Assembly (NCBI GenBank): GCA_027257055.1
Contig: JAPVLO010000056.1
Span: 2,232,001 to 2,296,000, forward strand
Source of the DNA: Cephalopachus bancanus
Lineage: Eukaryota; Chordata; Mammalia; Primates; Tarsiidae
Direction of reading: 5' to 3'
Length of the DNA: 64,000 nucleotides
Shown: positions 1 through 13,235 of the stretch, piece after piece
How the letters are laid out: every line of letters begins with the position of its first letter
Numbering within the stretch: the first letter of the stretch is position 1
Position numbers and translations under genes: made by a program
Notes under the pieces: generated by a model
Seen by the model: the letters and a program-made list of their open reading frames with translations, nothing else
Databases searched by the model: none
Told to the model about the DNA's origin: nothing

Positions 1-275
1 TTCTTTCTGAGGACTGCGAGGGTCTGTTCTAGACTCCCATTAGCTTATCGATGGCTGTCTTCTTGCTCATATGACATTCTCCCTGTGTCTTCACATTGCT
101 TCGCTCCTGTGTGTATCTCCATGTCCAATTAGATTAGAGCCCCCTTATGACCTCACTTGAACTTGATTATCTTTCAAAAAAACCTTGTCTTCGAATAAGG
201 TCATAGTCTGAGGTACTGGGGGTTAGGACTTAAACGTATGAATTGGGGAGAGTGGGGGATACAATTCATAACAGT
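1..275 (-). mobile_element. ERVL-MaLR LTR remnant, antisense, cut by the window start
   Basis: The order of phrases (ttctTGCTCATATGacattctcc, 'cttatgacctcacttgaacttgatta', 'aataaggtcatagt', 'gggggttaggacttaaac', 'gggggatacaattcataac') is that of a reversed MLT/MST-type LTR. It is heavily diverged. The 3' part of the LTR lies outside the window. Confidence 0.75.
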
Positions 276-379
276 CTACCTCTTATTACTATATGTTATT
301 TTTGTATAGTTAACTGCCCTTTGAGCTCATTGAGGCATTCTAAGCTCTTTACTTTTCTTTCTTTTTAAAAAAACTTGTG

Positions 380-692
380 AGTCGGGCTCGGTGGCTCAGT
401 CTGTAATCCTGTGCCTTTGGGAGGCTGAGGTGAGTGGATTGCCTGAGCCCGCGGGTTCGAGACCCGTCTGGGCAACTTGGCAAGACCTCATCTCTACAAT
501 AAATCAAAAATTAGCCGAGCGTAGTGGTGTGCCCTGTAGTTCCAGCTTCTTGGAAGGCTGAGGCAGAAGGATCGCCGGAGCCCAGCAGGTCGAGGCTGTG
601 GTGGCCGGGAGCAGCCACTGCACTCCAGTCTGGGTGACAGAGCGAGACTCCAACTCAAAAATAATAATAATAATAAATAGATAAATAAAAAT
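380..692 (+). mobile_element. Alu, lineage-specific subfamily, sense
   Basis: Full dimer starting 'gtcgggctcggtggctcag', with 'cctgagcccgcgggttcgag', the 'ctacaataaatcaaaaa' linker, 'agcccagcaggtcgaggc' and the end 'actccaactc', then an (AAT)n-rich tail at 659-692. Flanks repeat as 'aaaaaaacttgtg' (367-379 and from about 694), a likely target-site duplication. Confidence 0.92.
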
Positions 693-774
693 AAAAAAAA
701 CTTGTGTACATTTAAGAGACACAAGTTTAGTTCTGTTACATGGATATGTTACTTAGCAATGAAATCTGGCCTTT

Positions 775-1015
775 TAATATAACCACTACCTGAATAACAT
801 ACATTGTTCTAGGCTCTTTAGATGCAATAATTTACTTAAACCTCACTAGAACACTAAGAGGTAGATACTGTTTTCTCTCCTTTACAACTGAGGTAACTGG
901 GACACAGAGAAATTAAGTAACTTGCTCAAAGCTGAATAGTTAGGAAATGGAGGAGTCAAAAATGTAAAGCAGATTGTCTCAGAGTCTGTGCTTTGCTGCC
1001 TCTGTGAGCAAGATA
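775..1015 (+). repeat. MIR SINE, sense
   Basis: Contains the degenerate MIR core: 'cattgttctaggctcttta', 'aacactaagaggtagatact', 'actgaggtaactgggacaca', 'gagaaattaagtaacttgct' and the 'gagtctgtgctttgctgcc' end. Confidence 0.8.
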
Positions 1016-1039
1016 TAATCCTTGTTCTCTCAGATCTCA

Positions 1040-4000
1040 CAGTCTAGACCTTGGTCTGTTTAAAGGATCTGGTGTCTTATAAGGTAAAGCAAGACAAATT
1101 GTGGCCAAGGAGATAGGGAGGGTTCTCAAGGAGATGATACCTGAGCTGAGTCATAAAGTAACACTTAGCATTCTGGAAAGTATATTTGCAGAAACAGCAG
1201 GTAGAGACACATGGAGTACAGAGAATGTGGTACTGATCAGGAGGCTGGAGTGGGAGGATCCAGGGTGGGCACCAGAGTACCTTGTCCTTGTCAGCTACCC
1301 TACAGGGTTTGGGTTCTACAATAGGTAATGGGAACAACTGAAGGGGATTCAGTAGTAGATTGACATGATCAGATTTGCCTGTTAGAACTATTTCTCCCAT
1401 GGAGAAATACAAGTACGTTATTTGGAGAAGGGAAGACTTGATTCAATGGGAAAGTAATGATGGGCTAAATGCTGGAATCAAGGCTGTTGCACAAGATTGC
1501 CTGGTAATGATGTCCTCCATGGGTAGTACAGGCTGCTTAATGTGTCACTGTCAAGGACTAAACAACACAATTCAAGAGGACCCTGCAGTGCAGCTTCTCA
1601 GCAGAGATGAGTGTGATGTGGCTAAAATCTTGGACTTGTAACTAACTTGGTCATCTTCTCTTTTCCCCTCCTCAGAAATTCCCCCAGAATGCACAAGAAG
1701 CCTTGTGACCCTGATGATCTGACCTTAATCCTTAGTGGACTTCACTCTCCCAAGAACAATCTGGCTAACAAGAGGCCATACTTCTCAGTTGGCAGGTTCA
1801 CTTTTGCAGATGTTACCCTATCTTGTGACTATTTCTTTAAAAAATAAATTATTCAGGAAAAAACCCTCAAATCTCTTGAAGTCTTACTAAGTGGAGTTTC
1901 ACAGGCATTTAGAACTGGGTTCTTTTAAAGAAATAAGCAACGTATGATCTTAGGAAAGTCCTGCTATTCCATGACAAGACTTAGAGCATGACAAGACTTC
2001 AGTGATGTCTAACCTGAGTGAGTTCAACCTCCCATCTTAGATGTCAAGCAACTTGTGACTCCCTTGGCTTCCAAGATAAGGTTCATATGGCATGAAGGGA
2101 CTTTCAATATCTGGCCATGTACTTCCGGAGATTCTATTCTGGCTGCTCTGTTCTTTAACCTTCTGCTCCAGTAGCACTTCCATGGCAGAAGAGTCCCCAA
2201 CCATCATCCCATCATGTTGCTCACCTGTGCTCCTTTACCCATACCATCTTCTCTGCCTTCTTCCTCCTCCTTGCCTTGTTCTCTGATGATAACCTTCCTC
2301 CTCTGACATTCAGTTAAGATAATGATTCCTCTAAAGAGCCCAGGATGAACTTAAAGCTGGGTCAGGCACCCATTCTCAGTGCTCCTGGCAAAGTTGGTAT
2401 CTTTCTTCATATTTCTCCTTTTCATTTAATACCCAAACTGTCTGTTTTCTTGACACTTTCCCCTGCAAAGCAACTAGAAGGCATCTAAGATAGGGCCCTT
2501 CTCAGAAATTCTAAAACAGAGCCTGAGAGTAGGGTCTAGTAAGCAGACCTTCTGCCTCAAAGTTTGCTCTCAAAGCCAACAACAACACTTAAGAAGCATC
2601 CACTATAAATGAGGCATGCTGGATAAGTAGTTATGAAGTATGATGCTGTTTTCTGCCTCTGAGCCTCAAATTTCCCTGCAAAGTGACAGTTTTTAGACTG
2701 GTTGGTAACTGAGGACTCTCTCACCTCCTATATTTTATAATTCCCTGACTTACTCTAATCATTTGACTAAGAGGTAAACTTAAATGTACTTCAACTACAA
2801 TTCCATTGCTCACTGATCAGAAATTTAAGCACCGTTTTGAAGCTCCGTAACTGGCCCAACTCCTAGACCAAAGGTGCCACAATTCTCTCTTGCCAAGACT
2901 GTGTGACTAAATGAAAACTTACCTGGCTATAATTTAACTCTCTGAGTTAGGGAAAAAAACCAAACAAACCCAAAACAAAAAACAAAACAAAAAAACACAA
3001 CTAATCAACCTCTCTGTTTAAGTGTTTAAACTATATAATAGAACAATTGTATAGAATTTGCTTGAACCTTGTGTCTATGGGGAAAGAATAATTTTTTTAA
3101 TAACTAAAAAGAATTGTCCCAATATCCATTAATGCAAAATCGAGTGGCCTAAAATACTTTTTTTTTTATATGTCACCATTTTGTGGGATATGAATTTGGA
3201 CAAGATTTTGCTGAGTGACTCTTCTGTTCCACAGATCACAGTAAAAGTCATTCTGCAGTATTTCATTGATTGCTGGACTGGTCCACAGGATTCTGATTTT
3301 AGTATTGCAGGAATGGCTAGAAGGCTAGGCTTAGCTGGAACTGTCAACCAGTGTCTACATGAAGTGTCTCCAGCATAAAAGTCTGGGTAGAGACTGCTTG
3401 CATGGGTACTCAGGGCTGCATGAGAAAGTGTTCTCATAAATGAAGTGGAGGAAGCATGGTCTTTTCTGATGTAGTCTCCGAAGTTGCATAATGCCATTTT
3501 TACCATACTCTATTAGTTGACGTGGTCATGATTTTGCATAGATTAAAGGGAAGGGAACACAGACACTATCTCTTGATGGGAAGAATGTCAGAGAATGTGA
3601 GACCAAGATTTAAAACCACCTCAGTAACCTATACTAAACACCCACAATGTACCCAATGCTATTCTAGATAATGTAGATATATTATCTAGATTAGTCCTTC
3701 TGCCTAGGCCACTCTCTTAAACTCTAAGTCTCAATATTGAACTGCCTACTCAGTTCCTCATACATATTGTATGTAAATCTGACCCCTAATCGCTATCCAA
3801 ACCTACTCTATTTTAAGTCAACTCAATAAACCTTGACTTCATTCTTCCAGATGCTCCAGCTTCATACCTTGGAGTCATCAACAACTCATCTTTCTTTTCC
3901 TTTTTCATTTTTTGGGTCCAATCTATCAGTAAATCCTGTAGACTCTACCTTTAATATATGTCTAGAATCTGACCACTTCTAGGTACCCTCACTGCTAAGA

Positions 4001-4050
4001 CTGGTCTGAGCCACCATCCCCTCTGCAATAGTCTCCTATCTAATCAGCTA
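1040..4050. other. Intergenic, mostly unique, no gene seen
   Basis: AT-rich sequence with short open frames up to about 125 codons on both strands that show no family resemblance and no paired splice sites of note. An A-rich low-complexity run lies at about 2950-3000. A small MIR-like fragment may sit near 3620-3690. Confidence 0.6.
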
Positions 4051-4059
4051 GTTTCTTCT

Positions 4060-4570
4060 CTTGCTGTCATATAATCTATTTTCAAAATAATAGTCAGCTT
4101 ATCCTCTTAAAATGTAAGTTGGATTGTGTCATTGAACTGCCCACAACACTCTGGTGGTTTTCCGTCTCACCCAGAGAAAAATTTTGTTTCTTCAGTGGCC
4201 TTAATGGCCCTGCATGATCTGACCTCCGCCCACTCTCTTCTTCCTCTGTTCCAGCCAATCCTTGAACGAAAAGACAAGCTTCTTCCTCAGGACCTTTGCA
4301 CCTATTATCTCTCTGCTAGAATGTTCTTTCCTGAGATATTCACACACCAATTAATTTTTAAACCTCCAAGTTTCTGCTCAAATGCCACCTTCCATTAACA
4401 CCTTTTTGGAAACGATCTCATTTAAAATAGCAGCCTCTTTTGCTATCTCACCACCCTTAAACCCTTCCCTGCTTTGTGCATCTGCCTTTTGACCTGTTTA
4501 TGTATATAGATATATTTGTCTTCTCTCACTAGAATATACATTTCATGAGGGCAGTATTATTATTATTATT
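4060..4570 (+). repeat. L2 LINE 3' fragment, sense
   Basis: L2 3' end phrases in order: 'ttggattgtgtcattgaac', 'ccctgcatgatctgacct', 'cagccaatccttgaacg', 'tcctcaggacctttgcacc', 'gctcaaatgccaccttcc', 'tagaatatacatttcatgag'. An Alu interrupts or ends it at 4571. Confidence 0.82.
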
Positions 4571-4829
4571 TTTTGGGTTGGAGTCTCACTCTGTCATCCA
4601 GGCTGGAGTGCAGCAGCATGCTCATGGCCACCCCAGCATTGACTGACTGGGCTCAGGTGATCCTTCTGCCTCAGCCCTCCAAGTAGCTGGAATACAGGCT
4701 CACACTACCATGCTTGGCCAATTTTTTGATTTATAGTAGAGATAAGGTCTTGCCAAGTTGCCCAGGCTGGTCTCGAACCTGTGGGTTCAGGCAATCCTCT
4801 CACCTCGGCCTCCCAAAGTGTGAAGCCAA
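4571..4829 (-). mobile_element. Alu, lineage-specific subfamily, antisense
   Basis: Reads 'gggttggagtctcactctg', 'ccaagtagctggaa', 'gatttatagtagagat', 'ctcgaacctgtgggttcagg', the reverse of the subfamily hallmarks. The left-monomer end is slightly shortened ('aaagtgtgaagcc'). Confidence 0.88.
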
Positions 4830-5369
4830 GTATTTTTGACTGCTGCATCTGCGGTACCTAAAACATGACCTGACCACAAAAGACATGTGCTCACTAAATG
4901 TATATTGAATAAATGAATAGCTTGTTGATTAAAAAAAAATCCTTTTTAAAGATGAGAAACCACCCATATTTCTTTCTTGACTTTTCCCCTCTTTGAGCAG
5001 TGAAAATTGTATAATCATATTAGCTTATCCCTTACAAATGTTATAAGCTAACAAACATGCTCACTTGTACATTTTTCTCTAATTTGCCTAACAGTCTACC
5101 TGCTGTCCTAATGTAATCCTTGCTAGTGGTGCCTGACTTACAGTTGGCATTCAAAAATAGTTATTGACGAGTGTGAGCTCATGTCCCAGCTCTGCGACTT
5201 GCGAGCTGTGTTACCGAACAAAGGATAACATTCTGTCAGTTTTCTCACTATAAGAAATGAGGCAATGGCATAGACTTCACTGTGTTGTCATGTAGATAAA
5301 CTGAAACAATGGATACCAGGGTAGATCCTGGCCCATCAGAGATGGCAAAATATAAATCTGTTTCCTTTT

Positions 5370-5743
5370 TTTTACAAGCACACTACATTTATTCGGCCTG
5401 ACACGTTCCCTCCAAGGAAGAGTTTCTCAAAAGTTACTAAACAGTATGGTGGGCGGGGGTGGGGTGGGGTGGGGGGTGGTGGTGCAGGGGGAATTCAGAG
5501 GAGCGAGATGGAACAGTGCCAGTGTGCCTCTGTTCACTCTTTCCCAGAACTCAGCTATTTGGACTAGAGTGATCTGTCACAGAGAAACAGATGCCCTGTG
5601 CTCTGGGTCAAGGGGAGTGTTTCCTGACCAGCAGCAGCTGAGATGGGTCTTCTGTCCTGATTTAAAACCAAACACCTGGATGGGAAGACTGGCGATTCAT
5701 GGGAGAAAATGGCTTGACTTCAAATGTGTAATAAAGGAGATGT

Positions 5744-5802
<59 letters not shown>

Positions 5803-6430
5803 AACTGACCCATTGAAGAGGGAGAGAGAAAAGAGTGGAAAACTGGAGAAGGAATAAGGAAGATGTGGTCAGTCAGGCAAGACATCTCCAACGGGGCAGG
5901 GAATGGCACCTGGCTCGGTGCAGGGCACTTCACCATAGGTCATCTCTATTTTTACAAGCTACTGCCATAATCTCACAAACCGGTTATCCCAGTAGTTATT
6001 CTCTTTTGCAAGTGAGGAAGTCAGGGTAGCCAGAAAGGACAAAAACACTTGGTCCAGGCCACAAAGTTAATAAGGCGCAGTGACCACTCTAAAGCCACAA
6101 GCCACAGAAGAGAGCCCCACATAGCTGTCTTCCTGGTGCCAAGCTCTGGCCTCTGACCAGGAAGATCACTAATCACTGTGGGGGCAGGACAGAGTCCACA
6201 AGGGCAAGTAAACAGCGGGAAGCCAACTGGTACTTCCACCGTGGATGGGAATAGGTCAGAAGTCCAGCTGGCTGGTTAGAACTGGGACCCTGCATGCCAT
6301 CATTCCTCAACATCCCTGGTCCCCTCACTTGCCAGGTGACACAGCGCACAGCACACCCCTCTTCACTCCCACCTGCCCTGAGCAACGCATTGTGAGCTGA
6401 ACCCCACTGACACCTACACGTTTATTTCTC
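5370..6430. other. Intergenic stretch with G-rich run and (AC)n; no gene seen
   Basis: Contains a G-rich run with quadruplex potential (5451-5476) and an (AC)n microsatellite (5749-5800). Open frames in it cross these low-complexity tracts and look non-coding. Confidence 0.55.
5749..5800. repeat. (AC)n microsatellite, about 26 units
   Basis: Uninterrupted AC dinucleotides. Confidence 0.98.
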
Positions 6431-7020
6431 ATCCAGGAGGCAAGACACACAGGCAGCCTCTCCCGCCCCTCCTGCTCTGTAGTGAGAGGAACTTGACTGG
6501 CAAGGAAAGACCCACAGAGAGACCACAACCAAACCGCCGCGCCTTACCCCCTCCATCGCCTTCCTCTGAGGCAGAGTCTGTGAGACAAACCCAGCTTCCC
6601 ACAGCCGGATCCTGGGCCCGACGGTCCGCTTTCCTCTGCCTCTGCCGGTGGCCCGGAACGCACCTGAGTCCAGGCTCCTCACCTGCCCCACCTGGGCTGC
6701 GGCTCCTCCCTCGCCCAGGGCCAGCCTCCATCCTCCCAGCTTGGCCAGGTGGGGGCACCTGTGGGAGCGGGGAGTGGGGGTGGGGAATCCTTCTGACCGC
6801 CCACCCGCTAGCCCCACCCTGTCTCAGCAAGTGGCCCTTCCCACCGGCCCTGCAGGCTGGTCTGACAGTCACTCAGTCTCTGGGGGATTTCACCTGCGCC
6901 CAGCCCGGAGCAATTGCCAGGGATGGGAAAAGTTTGGCTCCTGCAGGTACAGACCATGCAGGAGGACAAGGTAATCTTCCTCTGTAACAGCCTCCTACAA
7001 CTCTGCCCCATGGACAGAAG
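6430..7020. other. GC-richer unique block with scattered CpGs; possible regulatory region
   Basis: This is the most GC-rich stretch upstream of C8A, with CpGs clustered at about 6535-6665 (ccgccgcgcc, cccgacggtccgc, gcccggaacgc) and a G-run tract at 6750-6786. The 108-164-codon frames here on both strands reflect GC content; they have low-complexity Pro/Ser/Arg composition and no family resemblance. In human, FYB2 starts at roughly this distance upstream of C8A on the opposite strand, so this could be near its promoter, but no FYB2 exon is recognised. Confidence 0.3.
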
Positions 7021-7149
7021 GCTACTGCAATTCACAAACCCTTTCTCACGTCAGGGAAACCGAAGCCCAGAGGGGACCGTGTGCCAAAGCTCACAGGGGA
7101 TTTAGTGGAGGCCAGAAGGGAAGCTAATATAAAGCTGCACCTGCTTTTG

Positions 7150-7325
7150 GCCAGGTATTCTCTAGGCGTTTGGACATGTTATTATATTCCTACAATAGCC
7201 CTGGGAAGCACCCCTCTTAAAAGGCGAGGAAACTGAGGCTTAGAAATAGAGTAACTCCTGCCCAGGGTCACATAGCTAGTAAGTACACGGAGCAGGGTTG
7301 GAACCCAGACCTGGCAGACTCTAGA
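7150..7325 (+). repeat. MIR SINE, sense
   Basis: Clear MIR core: 'aggcgaggaaactgaggctt', 'gcccagggtcacatagctag', 'ggttggaacccagacctggc'. Confidence 0.88.
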
Positions 7326-7604
7326 GGGATTCTGATTTTCTGGGATTCCTTTTGTTGTTTTTTTCTGACAGAGCTGATACCAGAAACTCACACCTCAGCT
7401 CCTAGGTCGTGGGGGCTTGCAGCTGTCCTGGGATTTGGGCATGAGCAGGGGAGGTGGTCAGTGCCCTGCTATATGTGCAGCTGGTGTGACTTTCCTTGCT
7501 TTGTTAGGGCTGAGCTGGAAGAAAAGAGGCTCTCCTGTCCTGACCAGGTGAGAGGAGGCAGAGGGCAGGTGAGGAAACCGCACCTGAGGGCCTATTTCCT
7601 CTAA

Positions 7605-7690
7605 CAGGTAGGTGATTCCCAAATGTGGCTGAACACCAGAGTGCCTGGGAATCTATCAAAAATACAGGCTTCAAGGCCCAGTTGTGGCAA
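7605..7690 (+). repeat. Possible MER20-type hAT transposon fragment
   Basis: Weak likeness to the MER20 end: 'gattcccaaatgtggctgaac', 'gagtgcctgggaatctatca', 'aaatacaggcttcaaggccc'. Diverged and short; could be chance. Confidence 0.35.
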
Positions 7691-8955
7691 CGAATGCATG
7701 TTTTTGGCCTGCGGCCTGGAAGTCTGTCTTTCAGAGAAGCTTTTCGGGAAACTTTTTGTGTATTTTAAAGTTTATTAATTAACAACTCTCAGTAAGACGT
7801 ATCTTTTACACCCTGACTGAGTACCCATACACACAGGCTAAGATAAAAACTTCTCAAGCAATCACTCTTATTCTGGGTGATCCAGCTGATATTTTCTAGT
7901 CTATTCTGAGTTGTGCTATGCCATTTCACTAGCTCAATGGTCTGCACACACCACGATACAGTTCTCGTGAACGTTTGATCCACACTTGCTGTGTTGACTC
8001 TGCTCATGGTTCGATTGGGGGCCCATCCCTAAGGCTAAACAGGGTACAGGGCAATGGTCATCTGTAACTCTTCTTCAGAACGCTGGTTCATACTTATGTT
8101 TGTATAAGCTTGTAAGTGACATGGGGAGGAAGTTCTCCAGAGCACTTGGGGTCCTCCCCGGCAGCCCCAGCAGACAATTGAGCTGTCAAATTCCCTTTGC
8201 TCTTGATGCACGGGCTCCCCCTAGTGGTCTAAGACCAGCCTACACTGATGGTGGGGTCGGGGAGTGGGAGTGTGGGGGGGTGGCTGCGGTCTCTCATCTC
8301 CCAGGTCCTGGAAGGGCAGGAAGACCTGTGCATTTTGCTTTGGTTCAAGGTAAGCTACAGTGCTAGGATGTAGTGGGCACTCACAGTCGGCAGCTGTTAG
8401 GGCTGGGGACTATTTTGCCAGTCGACTTAAAACTATGACTCTTGGAATTGCAGCGGGTCCCCTGTTAGCAACCTTATGATGCTCGAAGTGCTCAATTCAG
8501 TTTTTCCACTAGCTGCTGGTCTTGGGAAAGTCAACAAACCCCTCTGCGATGCATGCTCCTCATTTGTTAAACTAAATAAGAGGCTGGCAGTGTGGGCTTA
8601 ATGACTCGTGGTCATGTGAAAACCTCCTGGTATGGTGCTTAGCATAGGCACCAAAATGTCAGTTGCTCTTGTCCCTTCACCTCTCTCCATCAAACGCTGG
8701 TGGCTCTGTCAGTGTCAACATGCACATGCTGCTCTCAGATGGACAAATGAAGTAGCATTGCTTTACTTCCCTGTAATGATCCTGATTTTCTCAGGAGCCT
8801 TCATCCCAAGATAGCAGTTACTTGCATCCAGCTTGCTATATGGATAACTCACATACATGCTTGTATGGGAGGGTGGAGGCAGACATTTGTGGGGAGAATT
8901 TTGGATGTAAAATTGAGGGACTGACCTACATTTAACTAAATCTTACTACACGTTA
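7690..8955. other. Intergenic unique sequence, no gene seen
   Basis: No recognisable exon or strong repeat. A short MIR-like end ('ctggtcttgggaaagtcaac', about 8515-8645) may be present. The frames of 60-88 codons have no recognised domain. Confidence 0.5.
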
Positions 8956-8957
8956 GG

Positions 8958-9098
8958 AATAAATTTTTTTTTTTTTAAAGACAGGATCTCACTGTGTTGC
9001 CCAGGCTTGTCTCCAACCTCTGGGCTCAAGCAGTCTTCCCGCCTTGGCCTCCCAAAGTGCTGCAGTTGCAGATGTAGCTCACAGTGCCTGGTCTGGGA
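8958..9098 (-). mobile_element. Alu monomer, antisense, old
   Basis: Only one arm is present: poly(T), 'agacaggatctcactgtgtt', 'ctgggctcaagcagtcttcc', 'cttggcctcccaaagtgctg'. Either a free left monomer or a truncated AluJ. Confidence 0.82.
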
Positions 9099-9257
9099 AT
9101 AAATAATTCAATTCAATAAAGTATGAGACACTACTGCATATAAGGTGGTCTGGTGACCTGCTGCTAGCTTGAGGCTAGGGTGAATTTCTCCATGAAATTC
9201 ACTTAATCATGGACAAAGAAATGGCTGGCCAGCTGAACAGAGCCCAGACCTTGCAAG

Positions 9258-9385
9258 CATCAGCGTATTTAGCCCTTATTATGAGCCTCTTTTTCCTGCT
9301 GGAGAAACCGAGGCACACACAAATTCAGTCATCTCTTCTGGTTCACAAGTGGAAGAGCAGAAACTCCAGTCCAGGAAGGCTGGCT
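9258..9385 (+). repeat. MIR fragment, sense
   Basis: 'tttttcctgctggagaaacc', 'gaggcacacacaaattcagt' and 'agcagaaactccagtccagg' follow the MIR core, diverged. Confidence 0.6.
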
Positions 9386-9504
9386 CCAGAGCCCATACTC
9401 ACAGTCCTTCTGTTTGCTTCTTTATACTTCTTAGAGAAATACAGAATAATAAAGTCAAAGAATCTGAGAGCTTAAAGTGTTCTTTGAAGCTATTTTTTCC
9501 AAAC

Positions 9505-9797
9505 TTTTTTTTTAAGTTGGAGGTCTCACTCTGTTGCCCAGGCTGGAGTGCAGTGGCACAATCATGATTCATCAAAGCTGCCACATCCTGGACACAGGTG
9601 ATTCACCTGCCTCAGCTTCCCGAGTAGCTGGGATGATCGGCTTGTGCCACCACATCTGGCCAATTTTTTGATTTTTTTTTTTAAGAGACAAAGTCTCACT
9701 GTGTTGCCTAGTTTGGTCTTGAAGGCCTGGGCTCAAGTGATCCTCTGACCTTGGCCTCCAAAAGCACTGGGATTGTGTGAGCCACCACATCCAGCCT
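9505..9797 (-). mobile_element. AluJ-like dimer, antisense
   Basis: Both arms visible: 'aggtctcactctgttgccc' ... 'cttcccgagtagctggga' and 'agacaaagtctcactgtgtt' ... 'gtgagccaccacatccagcc'. Old and diverged. Confidence 0.9.
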
Positions 9798-10434
9798 CCT
9801 AATGTAATTTTGAAATTGGTCTGTGAAAAAGTTTGGCAGATACCCATGCAGCGGTTTGGTTCAACATATTGTAGATATTGCTGGTCTTTCAAGCCTCTCG
9901 CTTCCGCTTGCCCCTCTGGGGATGACATGCCACATTCTCCAAAGAGGTCCTATTCATTTTTTCAGGGTACTAAGCAGTGGAAGTCAGTATTTCCAGCACA
10001 ATCTTGAAGTTTCCAAACCTCATCTCAGTCTGAGATACTGCTTGAAGCTTTTCAGTGTTTTCTATCATGTCTTACCCTTTCATTTCTTGACACACATGTT
10101 ACCTATGCATTGTACCGTAAGCAGTGTTTTCTAGCAGAATACCCTGCTTAAGAAAGAACACTTAACATACATCTGAAAATGGAAAATCCACATGCACTCC
10201 CGTCTTTCTAGAGTAAACTTTGAGCACTGTATGTTATATGATGTCAAAGCCAGAGTGGGTAGATTGATTGTCAGAGTAGGATGGTGCTGCTAGAGTAACC
10301 TATTATTAATATTAAAACTATTATTGGTTCGATTAATCATTCCTGAGGATTTCCAGCACAACATGTAATTTATGTATGTATAATTTATATCCTGACTACT
10401 TTCAAAGGGAGAGAAGGAAAGATGAAAGAAGTTA

Positions 10435-10640
10435 AATTTATTGAGAGTCTATTGTGGAGCAGCCTGCACAGTTGCATATATTTTCTCCTATTCCTCATGA
10501 CAATGCTGTGAGATAAGAGATGCTGTCCCTCACTGACGAATCAAGAAAATGAGGCTCAGGGAGGCAAGGCAGGTGTCCTGGCCACGCAGAGAGTACAGGT
10601 CTGATTCTAGGTCTGAATTCTATTCTACCCTGATCCACTG
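10435..10640 (+). repeat. MIR SINE, sense
   Basis: 'attcctcatgacaatgctgt', 'aagaaaatgaggctcaggga', 'ccacgcagagagtacaggtc' keep MIR order. Confidence 0.75.
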
Positions 10641-11510
10641 CTCTGTTTCCATTCCATGCCAGTCCTAAGAGGAGTTGAGAGAGTGGACAACAAAAAGCCA
10701 AGTGAAAAAGGATGGCTACAGTAAAGATAATAGCCACGTGGAAGACAGGGCAGGTGGGCAGGGAAGGAGGATAATCAGTGTGGAAACACGAGATGATTCA
10801 TACAAGGCATACCATTATTTAAAGACAACAATATTAACCATAAAATGCCTAGAATTATCTTGAAGGTGTGTGGGTTCAAGAAAGGTCTTGCTTCCTTTTA
10901 ACCAGCTTGTGAAAACTGTAGCATCTAGCTAATTTCTCTTGAGCCTTGAAAGAAGATCGCATCTCAATTTTGTGTTTATCAAGGCAAATGTTGTACTGGT
11001 ATATAATAATTTAGTGAGAGCTTTTTTGAAGGATGCTAAGCAAACCTGACCAAAACAAGTTGCCTTCCTTTTAACAGTCTTTTAACAAGAATTTCAGTGT
11101 CTGTTTTGTGCCAGGTACTGTGCTTAGAGCTGGGGATACAGCAACCATTTACGTTCTTGTAAGGAAATCATCTCTCCCCACTAATGCCAGTTACATTATG
11201 TATGCATCACTCAGATGAATTATTAAGATGTTTTCTGATATACTTGTCTTGTTGAGATCAAAGAAAGACCATTCCCCTGTTGGAAGGAGATGGGGCTTGC
11301 CTGGAAATAAGCAATCATTTCCAATATCAATCACTCCTGTGTTCCTTCATCCAGCAAAGTGGGTCCTTAGAAAACTCAAACAGGGAAATTCCATCTCTCT
11401 TTGGGCTTGTGTTCTTGGGTGTGGACATCAAGGCACAGTCATCCATATGACTGCAATGCTTAGAAGCCTAGAGTGCTAAAATGTGGGTGTGGTCCATCTC
11501 TTTGGAAAAT
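10640..11510. other. Intergenic, no gene seen
   Basis: Mostly unique. A short antisense L2 end ('tgtgccaggtactgtgctta', 'gctggggatacagcaacc') lies at about 11085-11165. Confidence 0.5.
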
Positions 11511-11518
11511 CCACGAGT

Positions 11519-11914
11519 CCATTGGTATTTTCGTCTGTTTGTACCTTAAACTGGGTAATTTATAAACAGCATACATTTATTGTTTACAGTTGTGAAAGCT
11601 AGAAAGTTCAAGATTTAGAAGGCATCAGCAGTTTCAGTGACTAGCAAGGGCCCAGCCTCTGCTCCCAAGTTGGTGCCTTGAACACTGCTTCCTCCAGGAG
11701 GGATGAATTGTATCCCTACATAGCAGAAGGCAGAAGGGCTCAAAATGGTCTAACTAGTTTCTTCTAGTGCTTTTATAAGGCACTAATCCCATCTGTGAGG
11801 GTGGAGCCCTCATGACTTCTTCACCTTCTAAAGGTCCTATCTCCTAATGCTATTGCATTGTGGATTAAGTTTTACTATGAATTTTGGAGGGTGCACAAAC
11901 ATTCAAATCATAGC
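11519..11914 (-). mobile_element. ERVL-MaLR LTR, antisense
   Basis: Reversed MST/MLT-type order: 'ccttaaactgggtaatttat', 'gcactaatcccatctgtgag', 'gtggagccctcatgacttc', 'aaggtcctatctcctaatgc', 'cacaaacattcaaatcatag'. Confidence 0.85.
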
Positions 11915-12604
11915 AGTCAGGATGTGTCTTATGACTCATAATTTAATTAGTTGATTTCAAATGTATCAGAAACCTCTAAAAAAGTCTAAGAGTTTACTTT
12001 TTTTTCTCATAAGGAGTTGGGGGGGGGGTACTTAGCTTCTCTTCCACACTCCTGCACAATTCCCTTCTCTCTCTACCTGTTCCCCCTTGAGTGCCACACT
12101 TATGTTTCGTGGACTTAGGCATGTGTGCTGGCATACCTGGGTGGTAGGGGTCAGATGGCCTCTGACATGTGGCTGCACGGTGAGGGTGTGGAAGATCCAA
12201 GCAGAAGATTCATAAACTCCATTTTTGAAAAATGCAGATTCTCAAGATGTAGCGTACTCTGTTTATTCCTTGTGTCATCTCCCAATCTTTGGTAAAACTC
12301 TCTTATAGTTGGATGTTTCATCTTAACTTCAACTTTGCCATCATGAAAAAGGAAGCATCTTTTGTCCACAATTGGGCTGAAGCATTAAACAAAGAGAACA
12401 GGGTCCTCTGAGGTCAGCTTGGCTAGTGTGTTGATTAATAAGAGAGTCCACAGGGCTGGACCAAAGGGTTGTATCCTGTCTTCCAGACTCAGACTTCTGA
12501 GACACAGCTACCCCTTTGCAATGTTGGGGTTATGGGGGTTATTTAAGGGTGGTAAAGAAGACAGAGAAAATGCTTTGTGTTCACCAAATCCTTTTTTGTA
12601 GTCC

Positions 12605-13235
<631 letters not shown>

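Noticed and set aside
6422..6987. Several overlapping frames of 108-164 codons on both strands
   Set aside because: Explained by high GC and few stops; Pro/Ser/Arg-rich low-complexity composition and no recognised domain.
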